Shown here: piece after piece, positions 1-7,023 of the stretch
Position numbering within the stretch: position 1 is the stretch's first letter
How the letters are laid out: every line of letters begins with the position of its first letter
Source: Candidatus Neomicrothrix sp. UBA4742
GTDB taxonomy: Bacteria; Actinomycetota; Acidimicrobiia; Acidimicrobiales; Acidimicrobilacustridaceae
Assembly (NCBI GenBank): GCA_002403895.1
Contig: DHIQ01000018.1
Coordinates: 2,034-26,330 of the forward strand
Reading direction: 5' to 3'
Length of the DNA stretch: 24,297 nt
Notes under the pieces: generated by a model
The model's database searches: none
Seen by the model: the letters and a program-made list of their open reading frames with translations, nothing else
What the model was told of the DNA's origin: nothing
Program-made: the position numbers and the translations under genes

Positions 1-1
1 G

Positions 2-541
2 ATCCGCCAGGCCATCACCCGCGGCATCGCCAACACCGGTCGTACCATTCGCCTGCCCGTCCACGCCGGTGACACCCTGGCCCGGTTGCAGAAGGCCCGC
101 GCCCGGCTCGAACTGAAGCTCGGTCGACCGGCCACGCTGTCGGAGCTGTCGGCCGAGGTCGAGATGCCCGAGGACAAGGTCACCGAAGCCCTGCGCTTCG
201 CCGCCGAACCCCTCAGCCTGAGCGAGCCTCTGCGCGAAGACGGCGACGCCGAACTGGGTGACGTCGTAGAGGACCGATCCGCCGAGTCCCCCTTCGAGGT
301 GGCGGCCACCGCGCTGCTGCCCGAGGAGATCGCCCGCCTCCTGGGCCCGCTCGACGAGCGTGAGCGCGAGATCCTCAAGCTCCGCTTCGGCCTCGACCGC
401 GGCGAGCCCCGCACGCTCGAGGAAGTGGGCGAGCATTTCAACCTCACTCGCGAGCGCATCCGTCAGATCGAGGCGCGGGCCATGTCCAAGCTCCGCCACC
501 CCTCGAGCGACACGGGCGCACGCGACCTGCTGGCCGTCTAA
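2..541 (+). CDS. Primary-type RNA polymerase sigma-70 factor, C-terminal part (5' end outside window)
   Basis: This is the C-terminal 179 residues of a group 1/2 sigma factor (RpoD/SigA/HrdB type), which directs core RNA polymerase to promoters. The frame is open from base 2. It begins in the end of region 2.4 ([20 protein letters not shown]), whose upstream helix would contact the -10 element. It continues through region 3 (about 83-270) and ends with region 4, where [16 protein letters not shown] and the recognition helix [18 protein letters not shown] are intact. The stop is TAA at 539-541. An internal ATG at 86 is not a real start because the conserved region 2.4 lies before it. Whether this is the essential housekeeping sigma or a close group 2 relative cannot be decided without the N-terminus; the conserved RIRQIE block and the lack of ECF features favour a primary-type factor. 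Confidence 0.93.
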   Translation: MRQAITRGIANTGRTIRLPVHAGDTLARLQKARARLELKLGRPATLSELSAEVEMPEDKVTEALRFAAEPLSLSEPLREDGDAELGDVVEDRSAESPFEVAATALLPEEIARLLGPLDEREREILKLRFGLDRGEPRTLEEVGEHFNLTRERIRQIEARAMSKLRHPSSDTGARDLLAV

Positions 542-670
542 TCCTCGCCTCGTCGATCCCCCGCGGGGTGTCGGCGCCGCACCGCATGAGACGAGTCGCG
601 GTTCCCTGGCCTTTGACGTGGCCGTGACTACGCTTGCCGTCCCAGTTGACGCGTGCAGGGGAGAGCGGCC
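542..670. other. Intergenic region with weak promoter-like elements and one operator-like half site
   Basis: A short GC palindrome lies just after the sigma gene (CCCCGCGGGG around 569-578), without a T-run. ATGAGACG at 586-593 is identical to the half sites of the operator at 1632-1650. A TACGCT hexamer at 629-634 could be a -10 for the gene starting at 671. TTGACG at 613-618 is too close to it to be a good -35. AGGGGAG at about 656-662 is a good ribosome binding site for the GTG at 671. Confidence 0.4.
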
Positions 671-1444
671 GTGAGTGATACCTCGCAGGGACCGAGCTGG
701 TGGATTGCCTCCGACGGCAAGTGGTACGCGCCCGAGCAGGCGGCGGGCTACGTGCCGCCGCCCGCGCCACCTCTACCGGAGATGCCTCCGCCACCAACGG
801 CGGAGACGCCGATCTTTCCGCCCCCGATGACGCCGCCTCCGGCTCAGCCCCCGCTTACGCCGCCCCCGATCGGGCCCCCGCTGGGCGCGCCGCCCGGCAT
901 CCCCCCGGTTCCGGGTCCGGCGATGCCTGCGCCGGCCAAGAAGGGCGGCAACGGCTGCCTGAAGGCCTTCATCATCGTGGCTATCATCCTCGTGGTGCTG
1001 GGCGCCGGCACCTTCGCCGTGTTCGCCGTGTTCGTCAACAAGGCGGTCAATACGGTCACCGACAGCATTGACGCGCAGCAAAAGGTCGAGAACCAGACGG
1101 GTATCAAGTCGAACCCGCTCGGGTTCAACTCGAAGAATCCACCGCAGAAGGACATCTCGGCCGAGAACATGACGTGCACCACCGACTCCTCGGGTTCCAT
1201 GAAGGCCTCGGGCACGGTGACCAACCACAGCTCCAAGAACAGCGTCTATGTCATCACCATCAGCTTCCGTCGCAACGGAACGGAGGTCGGCGCGGGCTCA
1301 GATTTCCTGCCCAGTGTCGGCGCCGGCGAGACGGCCAACTGGACCGCCAATTCGGCGGTGGAGGCGGATGGCACGTTCACCTGCAGGATCGTGGAGATCG
1401 ACCGCCTCGACGTGGGCTCGCTGACCCCGCCGACCACCAAGTGA
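671..1444 (+). CDS. Pro-rich single-pass membrane protein with extracytoplasmic FxLYD-like domain
   Basis: The product has 257 residues. The N-terminus carries GPSWWIASDGKWYAPEQ, a short Trp-rich motif recurrent at the start of Acidimicrobiia membrane proteins and reminiscent of DUF2510. About 65 residues extremely rich in proline follow, then one transmembrane segment (about 98-122, FIIVAIILVVLGAGTFAVF). The exported C-terminal domain contains TCTTDSSGSMKASGTVTNHS and VYVITISFRRNG, which resemble the beta-sandwich FxLYD family. I chose GTG 671 over the upstream ATG 653 because AGGGGAG sits about 9 bases before the GTG; ATG 653 would place that site inside the gene. The role is unknown; the architecture suggests a surface-exposed domain tethered by the membrane segment, with the Pro-rich part in the cytoplasm. 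The proline runs would be expected to need EF-P for translation. There is no operon partner. Confidence 0.82.
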   Translation: MSDTSQGPSWWIASDGKWYAPEQAAGYVPPPAPPLPEMPPPPTAETPIFPPPMTPPPAQPPLTPPPIGPPLGAPPGIPPVPGPAMPAPAKKGGNGCLKAFIIVAIILVVLGAGTFAVFAVFVNKAVNTVTDSIDAQQKVENQTGIKSNPLGFNSKNPPQKDISAENMTCTTDSSGSMKASGTVTNHSSKNSVYVITISFRRNGTEVGAGSDFLPSVGAGETANWTANSAVEADGTFTCRIVEIDRLDVGSLTPPTTK

Positions 1445-1501
1445 TGGGCTCCGGCGACCGTTCCCGCTGAACCGTCGGGGTCCGGCCCGGAGGTTTGACC
1501 G

Positions 1502-1599
1502 GGCGGCAGGTCCGGCTGGGGACGAACCTGCCGCCTTCGGTCACCGAAGGGCCCCCGATCCGGGGGGTCGAGTCAACCGTCCTCCCGGGGGCGGGACGG
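1502..1599. terminator. Array of perfect hairpins between the 671 gene and the response regulator (possible terminator)
   Basis: Successive inverted repeats are packed here. GGCGGCAGGT (1502-1511) pairs with ACCTGCCGCC (1526-1535). CCTTCGG (1534-1540) pairs with CCGAAGG (1544-1550). CCCCC (1552-1556) pairs with GGGGG (1562-1566). CCGTCC (1577-1582) pairs with GGACGG (1594-1599). There is no T-run, so this is not a canonical intrinsic terminator; high-GC actinobacteria often lack the U-tract. The position, between the stop at 1444 and the next promoter, fits transcription termination or mRNA 3' end protection. Confidence 0.5.
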
Positions 1600-1631
1600 G
1601 GTCCCTTCACCAGCAGCATCGCAAATGGGTG

Positions 1632-1683
1632 ATGAGACGATCATGAGACGGAGCGAGTCGGTTCTCATGAATATCTCATGAGA
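1632..1683. promoter_or_regulatory. Operator of 11-bp-spaced direct repeats before the response regulator
   Basis: ATGAGACG occurs at 1632-1639 and again at 1643-1650, exactly 11 bases apart. The opposite orientation TCTCATGA occurs at 1663-1670 and 1674-1681, again 11 bases apart; the last copy extends into a palindrome (TCTCATGAGA, 1674-1683). Tandem direct half-sites with one-helical-turn spacing are the usual binding pattern of OmpR/PhoB-family regulators, including the 19-bp two-octamer arrangement described for MprA. The downstream pair ends 9 bases before the -10-like TACTGT, where an activator would replace a -35. The likely ligand is the regulator encoded at 1704, meaning autoregulation. 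Confidence 0.68.
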
Positions 1684-1690
1684 GCGCCGG

Positions 1691-1696
1691 TACTGT
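1691..1696 (+). promoter_or_regulatory. -10 element TACTGT for a leaderless response-regulator transcript
   Basis: TACTGT is followed by 7 bases and then the GTG start at 1704, so transcription would begin at or beside the start codon. No Shine-Dalgarno precedes the GTG. No -35 hexamer is visible; the operator repeats occupy that place. Confidence 0.55.
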
Positions 1697-1703
1697 CCCG
1701 TCC

Positions 1704-2381
1704 GTGCGCGTCCTGGTCGTCGAAGACGAGGTGAAGATGGCGTCTCTGGTCCGTAGGGGGCTGGAGCGCGAGGGCTACGTCGTCGATGTCGCCACCGACG
1801 GGTCCGAAGCCCTGTGGGCGGCACGTGAGCAGGAGTTCGACGCCATCGTCCTCGACGCCATGATCCCGGAGCCAGATGGGTTCGCGGTGTGCCGGGCGTT
1901 GCGCGAAGAAGGCCGATGGGCACCGGTGCTGATGCTCACGGCCCGAGACGGCGTGGAGGATCGCGTACGAGGGCTCGACGCGGGGGCAGACGACTACCTC
2001 ACCAAGCCGTTCGCCTTCGAGGAACTGTTCGCCCGGCTCCGGGCCCTCACCCGGCGAGGCGTGACCGAGCGCCCCATCCGATTGCAGGTCGGTGATCTCG
2101 TTCTGGATCCGGTGACCCGGAGGGTGGGCCGAGGAGAGGAGCCGATCGATCTGTCGGTCAAGGAGTTCGCGCTGCTCGAGTTCCTCATGCGCAACCCGGA
2201 CGAGGTCCTGACCCGGACCCGAATCCTCGAGCATGTGTGGGACTTCGCCTACGACGGCGGGTCCAATGTCGTCGATGTCTACATCCGGTACCTGCGAGAG
2301 AAGGTGGACCGGCCGTTCGCCCGTCGCGATATCGAGACCGTCCGCGGGGTGGGCTACCGGCTGCGACCTGATGATGGCTGA
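1704..2381 (+). CDS. OmpR/PhoB-family response regulator (MprA-like)
   Basis: This 225-residue cytoplasmic DNA-binding regulator is activated by phosphorylation. The receiver domain spans residues 1-120: acidic pocket E7/D8, phospho-acceptor D51 (in AIVLDAMIPEPDG), switch T79 and conserved K101 (in DDYLTKPF). The winged-helix output domain spans about 128-222, with KEFALLEFLMRNPDEVLTR, the recognition helix region SNVVDVYIRYLREK, and the terminal RGVGYRL wing. It is complete and of normal length. Start GTG 1704 fits the family N-terminus (MRVLVVEDE) and sits 7 bases after a -10 hexamer, so the message is probably leaderless. The kinase gene follows 52 bases after the stop, forming a cognate two-component pair. 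The repeats at 1632-1683 suggest autoregulation. The signal and regulon cannot be read from the sequence. Confidence 0.95.
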   Translation: MRVLVVEDEVKMASLVRRGLEREGYVVDVATDGSEALWAAREQEFDAIVLDAMIPEPDGFAVCRALREEGRWAPVLMLTARDGVEDRVRGLDAGADDYLTKPFAFEELFARLRALTRRGVTERPIRLQVGDLVLDPVTRRVGRGEEPIDLSVKEFALLEFLMRNPDEVLTRTRILEHVWDFAYDGGSNVVDVYIRYLREKVDRPFARRDIETVRGVGYRLRPDDG

Positions 2382-2396
2382 CGCCGACAACGGCGT
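2381..2396 (+). other. Small hairpin between regulator and kinase genes
   Basis: ACGCCG (2381-2386) and CGGCGT (2391-2396) form a perfect 6-bp stem with an ACAA loop directly after the regulator stop. There is no T-run. It could attenuate read-through or separate expression levels of regulator and kinase. TAGGCT at 2422-2427, 6 bases before the kinase ATG, could give the kinase its own leaderless transcript. Confidence 0.35.
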
Positions 2397-2433
2397 AGCG
2401 CTGCCGGCGTCCTGGGATTCGTAGGCTGCTGCC

Positions 2434-3807
2434 ATGCGATTGGTTCCGAGGTCGCTGCAGAGCCGACTGGCGGTCCTGTTCACCCTCGCCTCCGCCTTTC
2501 TCATTGTGGTACTGGGTGCCGGGTTGTACCTGGTCCTTGATCGGGCGCTGCTGGGGGCCATCGACCAGGGCCTCCAGAGCCGCAGCGATGACCTGGCCGT
2601 CTTCGCCACGGAGGACCAGGGCGAGCTTCCGGACACGGATCCGTTCGCCCAGGTCATCACCGCTGATGGTCGCGTGGTTGACCAGGCCCCCTCGAACTCG
2701 GGCGAGGCGGCCGTGCTCAGCGTCGATCAATTGGGGAACATCGAGGGCGAGACCTGGCTCGAGACCGATGTACGGGTGCTCGGCGGTCCCAGTCGCCTCT
2801 TGGCCCGGCCGGTTCGGGTGGGAACGGTACCGATGACGTTGGTGGTGGGATCCTCGCTCGACAGTTATGACCGGGCCCGGGAGCGGTTGGCCCTCGTGCT
2901 GGTGGTGACCAGCCCCATCGTTATCGGCGCGCTGGCCGGAGCGGGCTGGTTGCTCTCCGGTGCCGCGTTGCGCCCAGTGCGGCGCCTCACCCAGCAGGCT
3001 GATGAGATCACCGTGAACGAACTGGGGCGCCGGTTGCCCACCGAGGGCACCACCGACGAGATCGGGGATCTCGCCCGCACGCTGAATGCCATGCTCGACC
3101 GCATCGAGTCCTCGGTGGCCCACGAGCGTCGCTTCGTCGACGACGCCAGCCATGAGTTGCGGACGCCGATCTCTATCCTCCGCGGTGAGCTGGAACTGGC
3201 CCTCGCCCGCCCCGGCGACGAGGCCGAAGTGATTGCGGGGTTGCGCAGCGCGCTCGACGAAGCGGTGCGACTCGGTCGCTTGGCCGAGGATCTGTTGACC
3301 TTGGCCCGGGCCCGGACGGGGCAGTTGGGTACCCGCCCCGCCCCGGTGGACCTGGGCCTGGCGGCCGAGCGGGTCGCCTCGATGATGGGCCGCGATCAGC
3401 TCATCCGAGTCGAGGGATCAGCAATGGTGTGGGCCGATCCCGATCGGGTGGACCAGATCCTCGTGAACCTGTTGGGCAACGCGGCGCGCTATGCCGAGTC
3501 CCAGGTGGTGGTGACCGTCACCCGCGGCGACGACGACCAGGCCGGGCCCACCCTGGCGGTGGCCGACGACGGACCGGGCTTCGCGCCGTCGATCCTGCCT
3601 ATCACGTTCGGGCGTTTTGCCCGGGCGGACTCGGCTCGCGGTCGCGAGACCGGAGGCACCGGTCTGGGCCTGGCCATCACCGCCGCCCTGGCCCGGGCCC
3701 AGGGTGCCACCGTGGAGGCCGGCAACGGTCCACCGCTGGGCGGCGCCGTCGTGCGTGTCGGGTTCAGGCCGGCACCGGTGGAGCGGGGCGTAGCGGTGCC
3801 GAACTAG
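2434..3807 (+). CDS. Sensor histidine kinase (HAMP-HisKA-HATPase), partner of the 1704 regulator
   Basis: This 457-residue membrane kinase autophosphorylates and then phosphorylates the upstream regulator. Transmembrane segment 1 is at about 12-36 and segment 2 at about 152-176; the roughly 115-residue loop between them would be the extracytoplasmic sensor. HAMP follows at about 177-230. The HisKA helix carries the phospho-histidine H240 in DDASHELRTPIS. The HATPase domain has the N box around N349 (ILVNLLGNAARYA), G1 DDGPGF (378-383), the F-box region FGRFARAD, and G2 GGTGLGL (407-413). All catalytic motifs are intact and the length is normal. Start ATG 2434 is preceded by a basic N-terminus and TAGGCT 6 bases upstream, with no Shine-Dalgarno. 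Its TAG stop overlaps the stop of the convergent acyl-CoA dehydrogenase within the single palindrome CTAG (3804-3807). Confidence 0.95.
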   Translation: MRLVPRSLQSRLAVLFTLASAFLIVVLGAGLYLVLDRALLGAIDQGLQSRSDDLAVFATEDQGELPDTDPFAQVITADGRVVDQAPSNSGEAAVLSVDQLGNIEGETWLETDVRVLGGPSRLLARPVRVGTVPMTLVVGSSLDSYDRARERLALVLVVTSPIVIGALAGAGWLLSGAALRPVRRLTQQADEITVNELGRRLPTEGTTDEIGDLARTLNAMLDRIESSVAHERRFVDDASHELRTPISILRGELELALARPGDEAEVIAGLRSALDEAVRLGRLAEDLLTLARARTGQLGTRPAPVDLGLAAERVASMMGRDQLIRVEGSAMVWADPDRVDQILVNLLGNAARYAESQVVVTVTRGDDDQAGPTLAVADDGPGFAPSILPITFGRFARADSARGRETGGTGLGLAITAALARAQGATVEAGNGPPLGGAVVRVGFRPAPVERGVAVPN

Positions 3808-5099
3808 CTGTTGAGGCTGGCGGCGTCGAGGTAGTCGGCGAACTTCTCCACCGCGGCCCGGCGTCGGGTGGGGACGTGCTCGCTGGGGACGTCGTGGGGC
3901 TCGTAGCGCTTCAGCATCTGGCGGGCGATGGTCACCTTGTGCACCTCGTCGGGCCCGTCATAGATGCGAGCGGCCCGGGCCATGCGGTACATGAACTCCA
4001 GCGGGAGGTCGGTCGTGTAGCCGAGCGAGCCGTGCACCTGGATCGCTCGATCGATCACGTTGTAGAGGGCCCGCGCACCCCAGAACTTGATCATGGCGAT
4101 CTCGACCCGGGCCGTGGAGGCGCCCTCGGTGTCCATCTTCCAGGCGGCCTGCAGGGTCAGCAGGCGGGCGGCCTGCATTTCGGTGGCCGACTCGGCCACC
4201 CAGTCCTGGATCATCTGCTTCTCCGCCAGTGTGGAGCCGTGGGTGTAGCGCGACACCGCCCGCTCGCACATCATGTCGAACGCCCGCTGACCCTGACCTA
4301 GCCAGCGCATGGCGTGGTGGATCCGGCCCGGGCCCAATCGCTTCTGGGCCAGGTTGAAGCCCTGGCCGATGCCGGCCTCGCCCCCCACCACGTTCTCGAA
4401 CGGAACGCGGACCTCCTGGTAGAGGATCTCGGCATGGCCTCCGGGCTCGCCGGTGCGATGGGTGGGATGGCTCATGGTGGGGACGTCGCGCACGATGTCG
4501 ACGCCGGGCGTGTCCACCGGGACGACCAACATCGAGCTGCCCTGGTAGGGGTGCACATCGGGGTTGGTAACGGCCATCACGATCAGGAAGTCGGCCACCG
4601 AGGCATTTGAAGTGAACCACTTGTGACCATTGATGACCCACTCGTCGCCGTCGCGGACGGCGGACGTGGTCAACAGCGTCGGGTCGGCGCCGGCGCCGGG
4701 CTCGGTCATGGAGAAGGCGCTGCGGAGCTTGCCGTCGAGCAGGGGCTGCATCCACTGTTGCTTCTGTTCCTCCGTCCCGCCCACGGCCAGCAACTCGGCA
4801 TTGCCGGAGTCGGGAGCGTTGTTGCCGAAGATCGATGGCGCGTAGATGCACCGCCCGAGGATCTCGTGCATGAGCCCCAACTTCACCTGGCCGAACCCGC
4901 CGCCCCCCAGTTCGGGCTCGAGGTGGGCGGCCCACAGACCTTGGCGGCGAACTTCGTCCTTCAACGGATCGGTGATCCGACGGAACGTGTCCATGTCCAG
5001 ATCGAGCGTCTCCAGCGGCTCGATCTCGTCGCGCACGAAGGCGCGCATCCACTCGAGTTTCGCTTCGAACTCGGGTTCGGTGCAGAAGTCCCAGGCCAT
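3804..5099 (-). CDS. Acyl-CoA dehydrogenase family protein (ACAD10/11-like)
   Basis: This 431-residue FAD enzyme would oxidise an acyl-CoA to the 2-enoyl-CoA, passing electrons to ETF. The N-terminal helical domain is followed by the flavin/substrate signature FSMTEPGAGADPTLLTT, the beta domain (WVINGHKWFTSNA) and the C-terminal helical domain with IQVHGSLGYTTDLPLEFMYR and YDGPDEVHKVTIARQML. The DGPDEVH motif places it with ACAD10/11-type enzymes; at the position of the catalytic Glu of medium-chain enzymes (YEGT) it has Asp. The substrate is therefore unknown. I chose ATG 5099, which is preceded on the minus strand by AGGGGAG, rather than the in-frame upstream start at 5318, whose extra residues look non-coding. 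It is monocistronic as far as seen; TACGGT at 5141-5136 (minus) may be its -10. A paralogue lies at 16323-17591. Confidence 0.93.
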   Translation of the reverse strand: MAWDFCTEPEFEAKLEWMRAFVRDEIEPLETLDLDMDTFRRITDPLKDEVRRQGLWAAHLEPELGGGGFGQVKLGLMHEILGRCIYAPSIFGNNAPDSGNAELLAVGGTEEQKQQWMQPLLDGKLRSAFSMTEPGAGADPTLLTTSAVRDGDEWVINGHKWFTSNASVADFLIVMAVTNPDVHPYQGSSMLVVPVDTPGVDIVRDVPTMSHPTHRTGEPGGHAEILYQEVRVPFENVVGGEAGIGQGFNLAQKRLGPGRIHHAMRWLGQGQRAFDMMCERAVSRYTHGSTLAEKQMIQDWVAESATEMQAARLLTLQAAWKMDTEGASTARVEIAMIKFWGARALYNVIDRAIQVHGSLGYTTDLPLEFMYRMARAARIYDGPDEVHKVTIARQMLKRYEPHDVPSEHVPTRRRAAVEKFADYLDAASLNS

Positions 5100-5135
5100 G
5101 TCAGCTCCCCTGTGCGTCGCAGTGGCGGTTTGCCC

Positions 5136-5141
5136 ACCGTA
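5136..5141 (-). promoter_or_regulatory. -10-like TACGGT upstream of the acyl-CoA dehydrogenase
   Basis: On the minus strand TACGGT precedes the start codon by about 36 bases, leaving a short leader that contains the Shine-Dalgarno AGGGGAG. The -35 region is not convincing. The same hexamer is the -10 proposed for the Tad operon. Confidence 0.35.
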
Positions 5142-5197
5142 GCGACCGGGCCGAGCCTCGGTTCGGGGCACGGGCCGCAGCAGGTGCGACGCGAGGC

Positions 5198-5431
5198 CTA
5201 GAGCGGATCGACCGGTGTCATGGCCCGGCGCGCCCGGACCAGGGAGAGCCCCAGCAATGCGGTGACCGCCAGCGGCATCACCATCCAGGCGGGGCCGCCG
5301 ATCTTCACCACACCCCACGTGAAAACGATCCCGATGACGACTCCCACCGCCATGGTCCAGTCGTCGCCGATCACGAAGTCGTACCAGAACCGTCCGAACT
5401 GCTTGACCGCTCGTCCAACCCGTCCCATCAT
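5198..5431 (-). CDS. Small two-TM membrane protein coupled to the COG4280-like gene
   Basis: This 77-residue protein has a short amphipathic N-terminus (KQFGRFWYDFVIGDDW) followed by two hydrophobic segments, about 27-43 (MAVGVVIGIVFTWGVVK) and 46-65. A basic cytoplasmic end (RARRA) closes it. The start ATG 5431 overlaps the stop of the upstream gene in the string ATGATG, so translation is coupled; the second ATG (5428) is an equally possible start. I do not recognise a named family. The tight coupling suggests that it works with, or is a subunit of, the membrane protein encoded just upstream. Confidence 0.78.
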   Translation of the reverse strand: MMGRVGRAVKQFGRFWYDFVIGDDWTMAVGVVIGIVFTWGVVKIGGPAWMVMPLAVTALLGLSLVRARRAMTPVDPL

Positions 5432-6174
5432 GCCGTCACCTCGGCGAGGGGTGGCGTGGTTCGGCTGCGCAACAGTTCGACGTAGGCCAATGACACGCCG
5501 GCGACGAGGGCGATGAGGGCGAGGATGGCCAGGTCGCTCCCGGGCCAGGTGACTCCGACGCCCTCCGCGGTCCAGAAGATGCCGAAGGACGTGAGCATGG
5601 TGCCGACGCCGAACTTGAGCGTGTTCTCGGGCACGCGACTGAGGGGTCGGTGCACGACCAGTCCCACGCTCAACACGACCACGAGGGCGGCGAATGCTCC
5701 CAGGGCGGCGACTCCCAGTTGACCCTGGGCGGCGCCGAAGGTCACGACGATGAACGCCACCTCGAGACCCTCGAGAAAGACGCCCTTGAAGGCGATGGTG
5801 AACCCGTACCAGTCGAGCGGCCCGCGCTCGCCCCCGGCCACCCGCAGCGCCGCCACTTCTTCTCGATAGATGGCGTCTTCGTCGTGCAGCGTCTTGAGGC
5901 CTGACGCTCTGAGTATCGCTTTGCGCAACCACTGCAGACCGAACACGAGCAGGAGGCCGCCGATGACCAGGCGCAGGGCGTCGATGGGAAGATGGGTCAC
6001 GGCGGGTCCGAGGGCCGCCACCACGGCCGCCAGGCAGAAGAGCGCGGCGAGAACCCCGGTGACGACGTCTCGCCACCCTCGGGTGACTCCCACCGCCAGG
6101 ACGATGGTGAGGGCCTCGACCATCTCGACCGCGCAGGCGGCGAAGGTGGCCAGGGCCAGCAGGGCGACATGCAT
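5428..6174 (-). CDS. Polytopic membrane protein with two ExxE motifs (COG4280-like, putative cation transporter)
   Basis: This 248-residue integral membrane protein has about six or seven hydrophobic helices. The two halves each carry a similar acidic helix: VEMVEALTIVLAVG (E17, E20) near the start and LEGLEVAFIVVTFG (E135, E138) in the middle. Such paired ExxE helices recall the REGLE motifs of FTR1 iron permeases and the acidic motifs of GDT1-type cation transporters, so metal-cation transport is a reasonable inference but is not shown. Between the halves lies a charged loop (LKTLHDEDAIYREE). I chose ATG 6174 because GGAGG lies about 9 bases upstream and the protein then begins directly with a membrane helix. 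Longer in-frame starts up to 6444 run into the divergent gene. A TACGCT -10-like element is at 6223-6218 (minus). Confidence 0.82.
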   Translation of the reverse strand: MHVALLALATFAACAVEMVEALTIVLAVGVTRGWRDVVTGVLAALFCLAAVVAALGPAVTHLPIDALRLVIGGLLLVFGLQWLRKAILRASGLKTLHDEDAIYREEVAALRVAGGERGPLDWYGFTIAFKGVFLEGLEVAFIVVTFGAAQGQLGVAALGAFAALVVVLSVGLVVHRPLSRVPENTLKFGVGTMLTSFGIFWTAEGVGVTWPGSDLAILALIALVAGVSLAYVELLRSRTTPPLAEVTA

Positions 6175-6217
6175 GTCAACTGCCTCCGATGTGGGGTGCC
6201 GAGCGCTCGACGAACCG

Positions 6218-6223
6218 AGCGTA
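6218..6223 (-). promoter_or_regulatory. -10-like TACGCT for the ExxE membrane protein operon
   Basis: On the minus strand TACGCT lies 43 bases before the ATG at 6174, leaving a leader of about 35 bases that includes GGAGG. The 6175-6304 interval is a divergent promoter region shared with the DsbA-like gene. Confidence 0.35.
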
Positions 6224-6304
6224 GGGCTGCCCCGCGCCCTCGAACAGGCGGAGCCGATGCCATGCTGGCTTGATGACGAGCGATCGTTCTCCCGGCAGCC
6301 CGAC

Positions 6305-6919
6305 GTGAGCGTGATCGAGGTCTTCGCCGACGTGGTCTGCCCGTTCACCCATGCGGGGTTTCGCCGCCTGGTGGCCGAGCGGCAGGTGCGCGGCCGTGAC
6401 GACGTCGTGTTGAAGGTGAGGTCGTGGCCCCTCGAGATGGTCAACGGTCAACCGCTCGACCCGCAGGTCGTGGCTGAGGAGGTGCGGGCCTTGCAGGCCA
6501 GCGTGGCCCCCGACCTGTTCACCGGGTTCGACCCGACCCGGTGGCCGGACTCGTCCGTGCCGGCCCTCTCCTTGGCCGCCGCCGCGCTCGATGTAGGAGT
6601 GGAGGAGGGTGAAGCCGTGGCCTTGGCCTTGCGCACCGCGCTGTTCGAGGACGGTCTCGACGTCGCCGATTCCGTTCTACTCGACGAGATCGCTTCAGCC
6701 CACGGCGTGGTGCTCGGCGATCCCGAGGTGGGCCGGTCGCGGGTGCTGGCCGACTGGCGCGAGGGCCAGGAGCGTGGGGTCGTCGGGTCTCCCCATTTCT
6801 TTGTGGGCGACGCGGACATGTTCTGCCCCACCCTGAAGATCAGCCATGCCCACGGTCGCTTCGACGTCGAACTGGCCACAGCCAGCTTCACTGACTTCAT
6901 GGACCGCTGTTTCGCCTGA
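6305..6919 (+). CDS. DsbA/FrnE-like thioredoxin-fold protein with single active-site cysteine
   Basis: The product has about 204 residues. It opens with the first thioredoxin-fold strand and active site (VIEVFADVVCPFTHAGF), followed by an inserted helical domain and the cis-proline loop (GVVGSPHFFVGD). This is the layout of the DsbA family that includes FrnE and 2-hydroxychromene-2-carboxylate isomerase. The CxxC position reads CPFT, so the second cysteine is replaced by Thr and ordinary dithiol oxidation is unlikely; isomerase or glutathione/mycothiol-linked chemistry is possible. Cysteines also occur in DMFCPTL and near the C-terminus (DRCFA). There is no signal peptide, so it should be cytoplasmic. 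The start is uncertain: GTG 6305 and GTG 6311 lie just before the first strand, ATG 6257 would add 16 residues, and none has a clear Shine-Dalgarno. Confidence 0.82.
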   Translation: MSVIEVFADVVCPFTHAGFRRLVAERQVRGRDDVVLKVRSWPLEMVNGQPLDPQVVAEEVRALQASVAPDLFTGFDPTRWPDSSVPALSLAAAALDVGVEEGEAVALALRTALFEDGLDVADSVLLDEIASAHGVVLGDPEVGRSRVLADWREGQERGVVGSPHFFVGDADMFCPTLKISHAHGRFDVELATASFTDFMDRCFA

Positions 6920-6987
6920 GGCTGAGAGGCCGGGTCGCCCGATCAGCTGGATCCCTGAATGCGCTGCACCATCACACCGACGACATC

Positions 6988-7011
6988 GACCGCTCGATAG
7001 CGAACGCGGTC
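6988..7011. terminator. Hairpin downstream of tRNA-Sec
   Basis: GACCGC (6988-6993) pairs with GCGGTC (7006-7011), and the next three bases (TCG, CGA) extend the stem after a 2-base bulge. On the minus strand it lies 12 bases after the encoded CCA end of tRNA-Sec, a plausible 3' processing or termination structure. There is no T-run. The 6920-7023 gap shows no coding potential. Confidence 0.4.
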
Positions 7012-7023
7012 TAGAACCCAGGG

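Noticed and set aside
770..930. CCG/CCC-rich repeated stretch as a tandem DNA repeat
   Set aside because: It is the codon-level echo of a proline-rich linker, without a fixed repeat unit.
1665..2660. 331-aa minus-strand open frame opposite the response regulator
   Set aside because: Antisense frame in high-GC DNA covering a fully conserved regulator; composition looks non-coding.
3429..4301. 290-aa open frame on the plus strand across the kinase and dehydrogenase ends
   Set aside because: It is Arg/Gly-rich shadow coding, overlaps two well-supported genes and has no recognisable domain.
5100..5318. Longer start at 5318 for the acyl-CoA dehydrogenase
   Set aside because: The extra 73 residues are low-complexity and Arg/Gly-rich, while ATG 5099 has a strong Shine-Dalgarno and the expected family N-terminus.
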